From Candidatus Poribacteria bacterium (GTDB taxonomy: Bacteria > Poribacteria > WGA-4E > WGA-3G), in NCBI GenBank assembly GCA_022394755.1, contig JAGFCA010000036.1, positions 62,001 through 126,000 on the forward strand: a DNA stretch of 64,000 nt, in the 5' to 3' direction. The position numbers and the translations under genes were made by a program. Within the stretch, counting starts at the first letter, position 1. Every line of letters begins with the position of its first letter. Shown here one piece after another: positions 1-8,468 of this stretch. Below the pieces are notes generated by a model. The model was not told the DNA's origin and ran no database searches. It worked only from the letters and a program-made list of their open reading frames with translations.

Positions 1-2078
1 AAGTTGAAAGTGTTGAGATTGAAAGGCAACCGTTATGGACAAATCTCAAAAACGAGCATGGTCCTTTTGATATTATTGGTGATGTTCATGGGTGTTTTGA
101 TGAACTCACAACACTACTTAGAAAATTAGGTTATGAAATTTCTTTAGAACAAGGGATACCTATTACTCATCAACAAGGTAGAAAAGTAGTTTTTCTTGGT
201 GATTATGTTGACAGAGGACCAGATGTTGTCAATGTAATGAAATTAGTCATGAAGATGCATTCTGATGGTATTGCTTTATGTGTGCCAGGAAATCATGATG
301 TTAGACTTGTACGGGCATTAAGAGGGAAAAATGTTAATCCCACATACGGATTAGCAGAATCATTATCACAGTTAGAAAATGAGACTGAAGAATTCAAAAC
401 AGAAATTGCTGAATTCATTGAAGGATTAATTAGTCACTATGAACTTGATGATGGGAAATTAGTTGTCGCACATGCCGGCATGAAGGAAGAATTCCAAGGA
501 AGAGCTTCTGGTCGTGTAAGAGAATTTGCCCTTTATGGTGAATCTACAGGAGAGGTAGATGAATTTGGTTTACCTATTCGACTGGACTGGGCAGAAGAAT
601 ATCGTGGCAGTGCAAATGTTGTATACGGACATACCACAGTTTATGAACCACAATGGATCAACAGAACAATTAATATTGATACTGGTTGTGTGTTTGGTGG
701 AAAACTAACAGCATTACAATATCCTGAAAAAGAGCTTGTTTCTGTTCCTGCATTACAGACATATTCGGAACCACCAAAACCATTAATTCCAGATGAATCT
801 TCCACAAATTTGGATGGTCAATATCTTGATGAAGGTGTTTTAGATATCAAGGATGTAATAGGAAAACGTATCATCAGTACAAAATTAAATCGTAATATTA
901 CAATCAGAGAAGAAAATACTATTCCTGCCTTGGAATCAATGAGTCGATTTGCCGTTGATCCAAAATGGCTTATATACCTACCTCCGACTATGTCCCCATC
1001 AGAAACAAGTTCAAAACCAGAATTCCTTGAACATCCAACGGAAGCATTCAATTATTATAGAAGACAAGATGTTTCTACAGTCATCTGGCAAGAAAAGCAT
1101 ATGGGGTCACGGGCAATCGTAATTGTGTGTAAGAATCAAACCGTAGTACAAAAACGTTTCGGCATTACTTCAGAGTCTATAGGTATATGTTATACACGTA
1201 ATGGTAGACACTTCTTTGATGAAAATAATTTGGAAACACAACTTCTAAACCAACTAAAACAAGCAATAGATGATCTTGACTATTGGGAAAAATTCGATAC
1301 AGACTGGTTCTGTCTTGATTGCGAATTAATGCCATGGTCAGTAAAAGCACAGGAACTGATACATCAACAATATGCTCCTGTTGGAATTGCTGGTAATATT
1401 TCGATTTCAGATACATTGGCTTCCATAAAAATGGCAAATGAACGTGGTGTTGATACAAATGGTAGGTTAGATGATTATATTATTCGAAAAAATGCAGTAA
1501 GTGGATATATAAAATCATATCAACAGTATTGTTGGGATGTTGATTCAATTTCTGATTTGAAGCTTGCCCCATTTCACTTGTTAGCGACTGAGGGAAATGT
1601 TTATTTTTCCAAAGATCACTTATGGCACATGGACGTTCTACAAAAAATATGTCAGAAATCTAATGGAGATATCCTGTTTTCAACTACATTCGATACGGTT
1701 TCACTGTCTGATGAACTTAGTGAAAAAGCAGCAATTCAAATTTGGGAAGAAATTACATCAGAAGGAGGAGAAGGGTTTGTTGTAAAACCTTTGGATTTCA
1801 TTACACATGGTAAGAAAGGTATCGTCCAACCAGCAGTAAAATGTCGTGGTAGAGAATATCTAAGAATTATATATGGACCAGAGTATACCATGCCAAGATA
1901 TATTGAAAGACTTCGAAGTAGAGGTTTATCTAAGAAACGTTCTCTGGCAATTCGGGAATTCACTTTAGGGGTTGAGGCATTGGAGCGGTTTGTGAATAAT
2001 GAACCATTTTCAAAAGTCCATGAATGTGTCTTTGGAATTTTAGCTTTGGAGAGTGAACCAGTGGATCCGAGACTATAA
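1..2078 (+). CDS. pnkp: Polynucleotide kinase-phosphatase/ligase Pnkp (5'-truncated by window edge)
   Basis: Bacterial Pnkp repairs broken RNA ends: kinase, metallophosphatase and adenylyltransferase (ligase) modules in one chain, completed by the methyltransferase Hen1. The frame is open from the left edge. The phosphatase module shows GDVHG (near 81), GDYVDRG (near 200) and GNHD (near 290), the metal ligands of calcineurin-like phosphatases. The ligase module carries EKHMGSR (near 1090), whose lysine is the expected adenylation site. Later KCRGREYLRI resembles the closing ligase motif. About 690 residues are visible; the N-terminal kinase P-loop must lie before the window. An internal ATG at 237 is not the true start, because it would remove the first phosphatase motifs. 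Hen1 is not visible and would be expected upstream. Confidence 0.93.
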   Translation, partial: VESVEIERQPLWTNLKNEHGPFDIIGDVHGCFDELTTLLRKLGYEISLEQGIPITHQQGRKVVFLGDYVDRGPDVVNVMKLVMKMHSDGIALCVPGNHDVRLVRALRGKNVNPTYGLAESLSQLENETEEFKTEIAEFIEGLISHYELDDGKLVVAHAGMKEEFQGRASGRVREFALYGESTGEVDEFGLPIRLDWAEEYRGSANVVYGHTTVYEPQWINRTINIDTGCVFGGKLTALQYPEKELVSVPALQTYSEPPKPLIPDESSTNLDGQYLDEGVLDIKDVIGKRIISTKLNRNITIREENTIPALESMSRFAVDPKWLIYLPPTMSPSETSSKPEFLEHPTEAFNYYRRQDVSTVIWQEKHMGSRAIVIVCKNQTVVQKRFGITSESIGICYTRNGRHFFDENNLETQLLNQLKQAIDDLDYWEKFDTDWFCLDCELMPWSVKAQELIHQQYAPVGIAGNISISDTLASIKMANERGVDTNGRLDDYIIRKNAVSGYIKSYQQYCWDVDSISDLKLAPFHLLATEGNVYFSKDHLWHMDVLQKICQKSNGDILFSTTFDTVSLSDELSEKAAIQIWEEITSEGGEGFVVKPLDFITHGKKGIVQPAVKCRGREYLRIIYGPEYTMPRYIERLRSRGLSKKRSLAIREFTLGVEALERFVNNEPFSKVHECVFGILALESEPVDPRL

Positions 2079-2135
2079 TCTATTTTTTTATACAATCTAA
2101 AAAAATTGAAGAAAAACAAATTATTCACATCATAT

Positions 2136-2177
2136 AATATTATGAAGTATCCAATTAATATTATGAAGTATCCAATT
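2136..2177 (+). repeat. 21-bp perfect tandem duplication over a start region
   Basis: Two adjacent identical 21-bp units, 2136-2156 and 2157-2177, each contain an ATG and read MKYPI in the lipoprotein frame. The duplication adds exactly seven codons, so both ATGs (2142 and 2163) remain in frame and could each start the protein. Confidence 0.9.
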
Positions 2178-3050
2178 GTAATTAACTCTTTTATCTTTCT
2201 TACTTTATGTCTTTTTCTATTTGCTTGTGGGGAAGCTGATAAGGTAAATGGTGTACCAGAAAAAAAGGATGAAATCATATTAAGTGATCATACTCTTTCC
2301 ACAGATGAAACTTGGACACCAGCACAGAGTTATACAATAAACGGTGAGTTACGGATACCTCCTACTGTTGAATTGGAAATTACACCAGGAACTATAGTTA
2401 ATTTTGGCGTTGACGCTTATGTAGTAGTTAGAGGAACACTAAAAATTGGTACTCCATTAAGCCAAACTGTACTGGATGATTTTGTATACTTATCGCCAAA
2501 CAGTGGATCACCAGATTCAGGAGATTGGCGCGGATTTATATTTGATCATACACATGATGTTGATAGCTTCTTCAGAGGGGTTGTTATTGAAAATGCAAAG
2601 ATCGCCTTGGATATTAAAACCGCATCCCCTACAATTATTGATAGTCTATTACAACATAATGACACAGCAATAGCTTTAGATGGAAGCAATTCGATTATCT
2701 TACATAATAGAATAATAAATAATGAAATTGGTATAATTACGATCGGTCGACAAACAAGACCCCGTATTGAAAAAAACAATATATTTGAAAATAATTCAGG
2801 TATCATTTGTGAGAATGTACAATCCATTATAAAATACAACAACCTTGAAAGAAATGATTTTTCTTTAAGGCTACAAGTTAAATTCGATCTTAATGTGTCA
2901 GATAATTGGTGGGGGTCAACATCTGAAAAAATAATTGATGAATTAATCCTTGATTCACAAGACTCAAATCTGATAACTAAACCGGTTGGAACTGTAACTT
3001 ATCAACCTGTATCTGCTCTTCATTTCACAGATGCAGGACCTCGTGAGTAA
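2142..3050 (+). CDS. Lipoprotein with right-handed beta-helix-like repeats
   Basis: A hydrophobic segment ending LFLFAC is a lipobox, so the protein is probably lipid-anchored. The body has short irregular repeats rich in N, I and D, such as HNRIINNEIGI and IEKNNIFENNSGI. These are typical of NosD/pectate-lyase-like parallel beta-helices that bind or process polysaccharide; no catalytic residues can be assigned. An in-frame TTG exists at 2106. ATGs at 2142 or 2163, inside the 21-bp duplication, give a more usual lipoprotein signal length; 2163 leaves about 21 residues before the cysteine. The gene follows pnkp closely and ends 5 bp before a glycosyltransferase, so the last two may be co-transcribed. 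Confidence 0.7.
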   Translation: MKYPINIMKYPIVINSFIFLTLCLFLFACGEADKVNGVPEKKDEIILSDHTLSTDETWTPAQSYTINGELRIPPTVELEITPGTIVNFGVDAYVVVRGTLKIGTPLSQTVLDDFVYLSPNSGSPDSGDWRGFIFDHTHDVDSFFRGVVIENAKIALDIKTASPTIIDSLLQHNDTAIALDGSNSIILHNRIINNEIGIITIGRQTRPRIEKNNIFENNSGIICENVQSIIKYNNLERNDFSLRLQVKFDLNVSDNWWGSTSEKIIDELILDSQDSNLITKPVGTVTYQPVSALHFTDAGPRE

Positions 3051-3055
3051 AATAT

Positions 3056-4258
3056 ATGTCTACAATCCTAAATATTTCTCAAAATCATTATGTACGCGGT
3101 GGTTCAGATAGGTATTTCTTTACAATGGGGGAATTGTTAGAAAAAAACGGTCATACTGTAATTCCATTTACAGCTTCAAACTCAAATAACGAACCATCAG
3201 AATGGGATAGATATTTTCCTCGGGCTGCTGATTTTGATAATCCAAGTCCTCTTGATATTATACGATATCTATATAATTATAGTGCCTTTAAATCTATTAG
3301 AGAACTATTGATGTCAACAAAGGTTCATATCGCGCACTTTCACATCTATTATGGCAAATTGACTGCTTCTATACTTAATAGTATAGATAAAGCCGATATC
3401 CCATTGATTCAAACTCTTCATGAATATAAATTAACGTGTCCTGTCTATAGCCATTTATCTAATGACAAGATTTGTGAAGATTGTGAAGGAAAACACTTCT
3501 GGCGCGCTATACCAAAAAAATGCAATCGTGGTTCTCTCAAACGGACTGCGCTAAGTGTAGCTGAATCATATATATCACGAATATTAGGAAATGTGGATAA
3601 ATTCGATCATTTTATCTCTGTATCACACTTTCATCGTAAAAAGATGATTCAGTATGGTATTCCAGAAAATAAGATCACAGCAATTCACAATTTCACAGAT
3701 GTCTCTTTATTCGAACCTAATTATTCTGTTGGTAAATATATACTATATTTTGGGAGAGTACACCAGAGTAAAGGTATTTTTACCTTAATCAATGCATCAC
3801 TCTCAGTAAAAGAACTACCTCTTTATATTGTAGGTGATGGGGAAGCTATGCCTGAAATTAAGAGATTAATTGAGGAAAATGAATGTGAACATATTCATAT
3901 ATTAGGATTTAAACAAGGTGATGAATTAAGGGAATTAATTCAAAATAGTATTTGTACTGTCTTACCATCTGAATGGTATGAGAATTGTCCAATGTCTGTA
4001 TTAGAATCTTATGCCTATGGTAAAGCTGTAATTGGAACGGATATTGGGGGAATACCTGAACTAATTATAGATAATCAGGATGGATTTCTTATTCCTCCTA
4101 CTGACGAAAATAAATTACGTGAATGTCTACAATGGGTATCCGAAAATAAAGAAAATGTTGTTGAAATGGGAATGATAGGTAGAAAAAAAATAGAAGAAGA
4201 ATTCAATGCAGAAATTCATTATGATAAAATTATGAATATCTATAATAGATTTATTTAA
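3056..4258 (+). CDS. GT4-family glycosyltransferase
   Basis: This is a GT-B glycosyltransferase of about 400 residues. The N-terminal half carries the acceptor-side Rossmann fold, beginning ISQNHYVRGGSDRY. The C-terminal half has the donor-binding signature: ILYFGRVHQSKGI, then EWYENCPMSVLESYAYGK with the E-x7-E arrangement, then GTDIGGIPELI. A cysteine-rich stretch (TCPVYSH, CEDCEGK, KKCNRG) in the N-terminal half resembles the small cysteine cluster of some polysaccharide mannosyl- and galactosyltransferases. It is separated from the main glycan locus by the LRR genes but probably serves surface-glycan synthesis. Sugar specificity cannot be read from the sequence. Confidence 0.88.
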   Translation: MSTILNISQNHYVRGGSDRYFFTMGELLEKNGHTVIPFTASNSNNEPSEWDRYFPRAADFDNPSPLDIIRYLYNYSAFKSIRELLMSTKVHIAHFHIYYGKLTASILNSIDKADIPLIQTLHEYKLTCPVYSHLSNDKICEDCEGKHFWRAIPKKCNRGSLKRTALSVAESYISRILGNVDKFDHFISVSHFHRKKMIQYGIPENKITAIHNFTDVSLFEPNYSVGKYILYFGRVHQSKGIFTLINASLSVKELPLYIVGDGEAMPEIKRLIEENECEHIHILGFKQGDELRELIQNSICTVLPSEWYENCPMSVLESYAYGKAVIGTDIGGIPELIIDNQDGFLIPPTDENKLRECLQWVSENKENVVEMGMIGRKKIEEEFNAEIHYDKIMNIYNRFI

Positions 4259-5149
4259 GGATGAATTGAATGAACTCATCCAGGATCCACATCTACTATG
4301 ATGTGAACTATAGATTGGTTCTATCTTCATCATAATCAGGACTACCACAATTTGGCTTAATGCACCCATGATAAGGCGGATTTAAAGGGTTAAAAGGGAA
4401 AACACTAATTTAGCAGGTTATTATACAAATATCACTCTTTCATTTAACAAATTCTGTAAGTCCTGCTCAAGTAAAATCTTAAATAGCTTTGTTCTTTCAA
4501 ATATGTCAATTGAAATAATTGTCCGAGAATAAAGTCTAAGACAAGGTTAACTCAGATTAATATGATTATGAAAAACTATAAAAAATTACGATTTCGTAAC
4601 TTTTTACAAAAAATTAGCAAATTATTTACTTATCCTTCTATGTATTTCACTTTGAACTATGGAGGGTATGTAAAGTTTTTGGATTCGGTGTGAATTTGGT
4701 ATCCAAACTCAATTCAATTTGCTACTTATACAAATAGTTTTACATTAGTTCTTATGTTGGGTATATAAACTATTTGTTACTAAACATTCCGTTTCTTCAA
4801 GTATTTAATTTGTAATATTAGTTGTTAGTATAGTACTTACATAGTTTCTTTTATCTGTAGCCCAGTTGGGTGAAATGTTTGTAGAAACGACATATTTGCC
4901 CATAAGAATAAGTCCCAGTGGGACTCAAGAGATATTGTAAGTATATTCTGATACACTTTTGTAAAGTTACAAAAAGTTTACACACCCTCTTATATATACC
5001 TCTTTGAATATATGGTGTATTTATAGTATAATAATTAGTTGTATAATAGGATGAAGTATAATACGATATTAGTCTATAATATAGAATGTTTGAATAAACA
5101 TATTCATTCATAAAACCATTGAATCATAAAATAATATCCAGGAGAGTTT
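4259..5149. other. Long AT-rich intergenic region with a palindromic repeat
   Basis: I see no convincing gene in this 0.9-kb stretch. The only clear structure is the short palindrome pair at 4861-4925. The last bases before 5150 provide an AGGAG ribosome-binding site for the next gene. Minus-strand open frames here are low-complexity tyrosine/isoleucine runs caused by base composition. Confidence 0.6.
4859..4935. repeat. Paired short palindromes around a TGTTTGTAGAAAC-type linker
   Basis: CCCAGTTGGG (4861-4870) is followed by GAAATGTTTGTAGAAACGAC, and 40 bp later by a perfect 7-bp-arm palindrome AGTCCCAGTGGGACT (4911-4925). The spacing of two CCC..GGG hairpins around a conserved-looking linker is typical of dispersed extragenic palindromic repeats. 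Only one copy of this type occurs in the window, so family status is an inference. Confidence 0.5.
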
Positions 5150-5845
5150 ATGTATAGAAGCAATTTATATGTTTTTCTAATTTTGTTACTAAGTATAGGT
5201 TTTTTCGCTTGTGAACAGATCCCCAAAATGACAGATTCTATCATATCTGAAGAGGAAATAATAGAAACTCCTCATGATATGGATATGGCAAATATGGCAG
5301 ATGTCAATGGTGATCAATCTATGTCTGATGAAATGACGAACAATCAAAATGATAGCACTGTTATGGATAATATAAGTACTACACCATCAAATATGATTCC
5401 AGTAGTAATCAACGAACTTATGGCAGACAATGATAATACAATTGCAGATCCACAAGGTGATTTTGACGATTGGTTGGAGTTGTATAACCCATCTGATAGT
5501 GCTGTTATGCTTACAGGTCTGTATCTGTCAGATAAAGAAGACAATCCAACCAAGTGGCAATTTCCCGATGGAACTGAGATTTCAGCAAATAGTTATTTGA
5601 TTGTCTGGTTGGATGAAGATCATGACAATGAAGACGCAACGGAAGGGTTACACGCTAACTTCAAACTATCGAAGAACGGAGAACTCGTACTATTCGTAGA
5701 TAGAGATACCGAAGGTAATGAAATTCTTGATAGTGTCGAATTTGGTGAACAGGAAACTGATACGGCTTATGGACGTTTACCAAATGGTACAGGGGATTTT
5801 CAAATAGTAAAACCAACCCCTGGTGAACAAAATACTGCTCAATAG
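5150..5845 (+). CDS. Lipoprotein with C-terminal lamin-tail (LTD) domain
   Basis: The signal segment ends IGFFAC, a lipobox. It is followed by about 60 acidic, asparagine- and methionine-rich residues that look like a flexible linker. From about residue 80 the sequence matches the lamin-tail domain: VVINELMADN, DWLELYNPSD, LTGLYLSDKEDNPTKW, GLHANFKLSKNGE, SVEFGEQETDTAYGRLPNG and PTPGEQN. LTDs occur on many secreted bacterial proteins as beta-sandwich binding modules. Here the LTD is the only domain, so this is probably a surface anchor or binding protein and not an enzyme. The ATG is preceded by AGGAG at a suitable distance. Its partner is unknown. Confidence 0.85.
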   Translation: MYRSNLYVFLILLLSIGFFACEQIPKMTDSIISEEEIIETPHDMDMANMADVNGDQSMSDEMTNNQNDSTVMDNISTTPSNMIPVVINELMADNDNTIADPQGDFDDWLELYNPSDSAVMLTGLYLSDKEDNPTKWQFPDGTEISANSYLIVWLDEDHDNEDATEGLHANFKLSKNGELVLFVDRDTEGNEILDSVEFGEQETDTAYGRLPNGTGDFQIVKPTPGEQNTAQ

Positions 5846-5998
5846 AAAGCAATATTTAATTCTTATTGGAAAAAAATGTAAGACAAATAAATAATAACAT
5901 TATTTATTTTCTGTCTCGGTGATAGAAGAGGACAATATTGTTCTTTTCTTTTCACCATTTCATTTATATTGGATTGAAAATACTATAACATGATTTAG

Positions 5999-8275
5999 GT
6001 GAAATCACTCACTAAGATATTTCTAATTGTAACATTTATGAATAATAAGACCCATATCAATCGAAATAGCGTTTTACTACATTTCTCGATAATGGTTGTT
6101 TTTTTCTGTTTAATTACAAAACAAACAGCATATGCTCAAACAGTAGATATACCTGATCCTGGACTTCGTACTGCCATTGAAATAGCATTGAATAAAACTG
6201 TAGGTGAAGATATTTCACAAGTGGAAATGGCAAGCATAGAAACACTACAAGCAAGCACATGTCGTTTCTTAACATTATCGGAATTAAGACGTTGGGGAAT
6301 TGGACAACGTTGGGAATGTCTAACAGAATTTGAAAAATTGTATAAACCCATTATGGATTTAACTGGAATTGAATATGCAATAAACTTGGAAGTTTTGCAT
6401 CTTGGAAGAAATTTAATATCAGATTTATCTCCTATAAACAATCTTACAAAACTAACCTATTTAGACCTTGGCCTTAACCTGCAGATTGAAGATATTACTC
6501 ATTTAAGAAATTTGACTAACTTAACTCACCTTTCTCTAAGATATAACAAGATTACTGATTTATCTCCATTACAAAATCTTACAAACTTGATAGATTTAGA
6601 TCTTCAATACAACAATATTACAGATTTATCTTCATTACAAAATCTTACAAACTTAACGTATTTTGATATTGACTTTAACGGAACGTTAGATATAACCTCT
6701 CTTGATAAATTGACTAATCTAACACATCTCTCTCTTAGAGGTAATTCACTTTCTGACATATCCCCACTCAATTCTCTCGTAAATTTACAATTCTTGGATT
6801 TACAACTCAATAATATTACCGATGTAACTCCCCTAAGTAATCTTACAAAATTAGTTTGGTTAGATATAGATTCAAATAATATTAGTGATGTATCCTCACT
6901 TGATTCATTGTTTGAAATGAGACATTATGATATTTCAGATAATCATATTTCAGATGTATCTTCTCTTCAAGGTATGAAAAAGCTTGTGTGGCTTGATATA
7001 GATGACAATATGATAGTTGATATTACTGCATTTCAGAATTTGACTAATTTATCTTGGTTAGATATTGATGATAATGATGTTTTGGATATTTCGCCATTGA
7101 AAAATATGAGTAAGTTAAGATGGCTTGATCTTGACGATAACCAAATAACGGATTTAACTCCTTTAAGATTTTTAACGAATCTAACATATCTTGATCTTGA
7201 TGGAAATGAGATATCAGATATTACACCTTTAGAAGGATTAACTAACCTTGTAGAACTTGATCTCGATGGAAATAAAGTATCAGATATTTCACCATTAACA
7301 AATTTGATAAAACTGACAATTCTTGATATACATGACAATAAGATTTCGGACATTTCCTCTCTAAGCACTTTGGTTAACCTAACTGATCTTGATCTTGACG
7401 GGAATGAAATAGAAAACATATCACAACTTAGTGGTCTAACTAATTTAACAATATTAGATTTACACGACAACAAGATTTCAGATGTCTTACCTCTAAGCGG
7501 ATTGGTGAACTTAACTGAATTAAATTTAAGCTACAATCAGATCACGGATTTTTCTCCGATTTCTACTTTGATAAATGGATTAACTATATTTGATGATAGC
7601 AATCAAATAGTCCCATCATACATACCTGAAGATGTTAACCGGGATGGTATTGTAAATATACTGGATCTTGTAATTATTGCCAATCACTTTGGAGAACCAA
7701 ATTTACAATCTCTTTCACAGATGAATATATATCCAGATATAAATAATGATGGAATTATCAATATAATTGACCTGATTTCTGCTGCCTCAGAAATTGGAAA
7801 CGATCAAGCATCACCAGCATCTTTAATTCGATATACAGAGACATCAGACATCATAATTAAAGATATAGAAGAATGGATTCATCTGGCAAGACAACTCAAT
7901 ATACCGACACCTTATCTACAAAATGGTATAGCTACCTTAGAGAGAATATTAGCATACATTAGAGTCCATAATGATCTACCTGAAACAACAACCGTGCTTC
8001 AAAACTATCCCAATCCGTTCAACCCTGAAACTTGGATACCTTTTCAGCTTGCAAAGACTTCAAATGTGGTAATTACTATTCACTCAATTGATGGAAGGCT
8101 TATTAGAAAGGTTAATTTAGGTTTATTACCTGCAGGACATTATCATAATAAAATAAAAGCAGCCTATTGGGATGGTCGTAATGATGTAGGTGAATATGTA
8201 GTTAGTGGTATATACTTCTATACACTCTCTGCTGAAGAAATTCAATCTACTGGTAAACTAATTATACAGAAATAA
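5999..8275 (+). CDS. Secreted LRR protein with dockerin and C-terminal sorting-like domain (copy 1)
   Basis: Order of parts: signal peptide (about residues 26-46, ending TAYAQ), a cap beginning DIPDPGLRTAIE, internalin-type 22-residue leucine-rich repeats from about 115 to 530, two dockerin-like EF-hands (DVNRDGIVNILDL near 545 and DINNDGIINIIDL), and a terminal domain starting NYPNPFNPETWIP near 669 and ending GKLIIQK. LRRs bind proteins or glycans, dockerin segments bind calcium and cohesins, and the terminal domain resembles FlgD-like/T9SS type A sorting domains. The GTG start is favoured because both downstream paralogues also start with a non-ATG codon followed by AAA. An ATG at 6038 is the alternative. 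First of three tandem paralogues. Confidence 0.88.
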   Translation: MKSLTKIFLIVTFMNNKTHINRNSVLLHFSIMVVFFCLITKQTAYAQTVDIPDPGLRTAIEIALNKTVGEDISQVEMASIETLQASTCRFLTLSELRRWGIGQRWECLTEFEKLYKPIMDLTGIEYAINLEVLHLGRNLISDLSPINNLTKLTYLDLGLNLQIEDITHLRNLTNLTHLSLRYNKITDLSPLQNLTNLIDLDLQYNNITDLSSLQNLTNLTYFDIDFNGTLDITSLDKLTNLTHLSLRGNSLSDISPLNSLVNLQFLDLQLNNITDVTPLSNLTKLVWLDIDSNNISDVSSLDSLFEMRHYDISDNHISDVSSLQGMKKLVWLDIDDNMIVDITAFQNLTNLSWLDIDDNDVLDISPLKNMSKLRWLDLDDNQITDLTPLRFLTNLTYLDLDGNEISDITPLEGLTNLVELDLDGNKVSDISPLTNLIKLTILDIHDNKISDISSLSTLVNLTDLDLDGNEIENISQLSGLTNLTILDLHDNKISDVLPLSGLVNLTELNLSYNQITDFSPISTLINGLTIFDDSNQIVPSYIPEDVNRDGIVNILDLVIIANHFGEPNLQSLSQMNIYPDINNDGIINIIDLISAASEIGNDQASPASLIRYTETSDIIIKDIEEWIHLARQLNIPTPYLQNGIATLERILAYIRVHNDLPETTTVLQNYPNPFNPETWIPFQLAKTSNVVITIHSIDGRLIRKVNLGLLPAGHYHNKIKAAYWDGRNDVGEYVVSGIYFYTLSAEEIQSTGKLIIQK

Positions 8276-8468
8276 GTTGCTATGTTATAACAATATATGT
8301 ACTATGTTGTTATAATAGTTGGCAGTAATTACCTAAGAAAATATCTTTAGTAGTTATATCTAAAGAGACTACCTCACGAGGTACATTATGACTGACTAAT
8401 GAATACTAAATTTTAGTATGAATTGTTAGGTAGGACCATTTGAAATTATTTGATAGGAACATAATCTC
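8276..8468. other. Intergenic spacer with two inverted repeats
   Basis: TTATAACAA (8285-8293) pairs perfectly with TTGTTATAA (8307-8315) across a 13-nt loop just after the LRR stop, a possible weak terminator or mRNA-stabilising hairpin without a U-tract. A second palindrome, TACCTCACGAGGTA (8370-8383), lies mid-spacer. AGGA at 8455-8458 is the likely ribosome-binding site of the next gene. Confidence 0.5.

Noticed and set aside
4851..5111. Minus-strand 86-codon frame in the 4259-5149 intergenic region
   Set aside because: Low-complexity Y/I/T sequence produced by AT-rich DNA and the palindromic repeat; no start signal or family resemblance.
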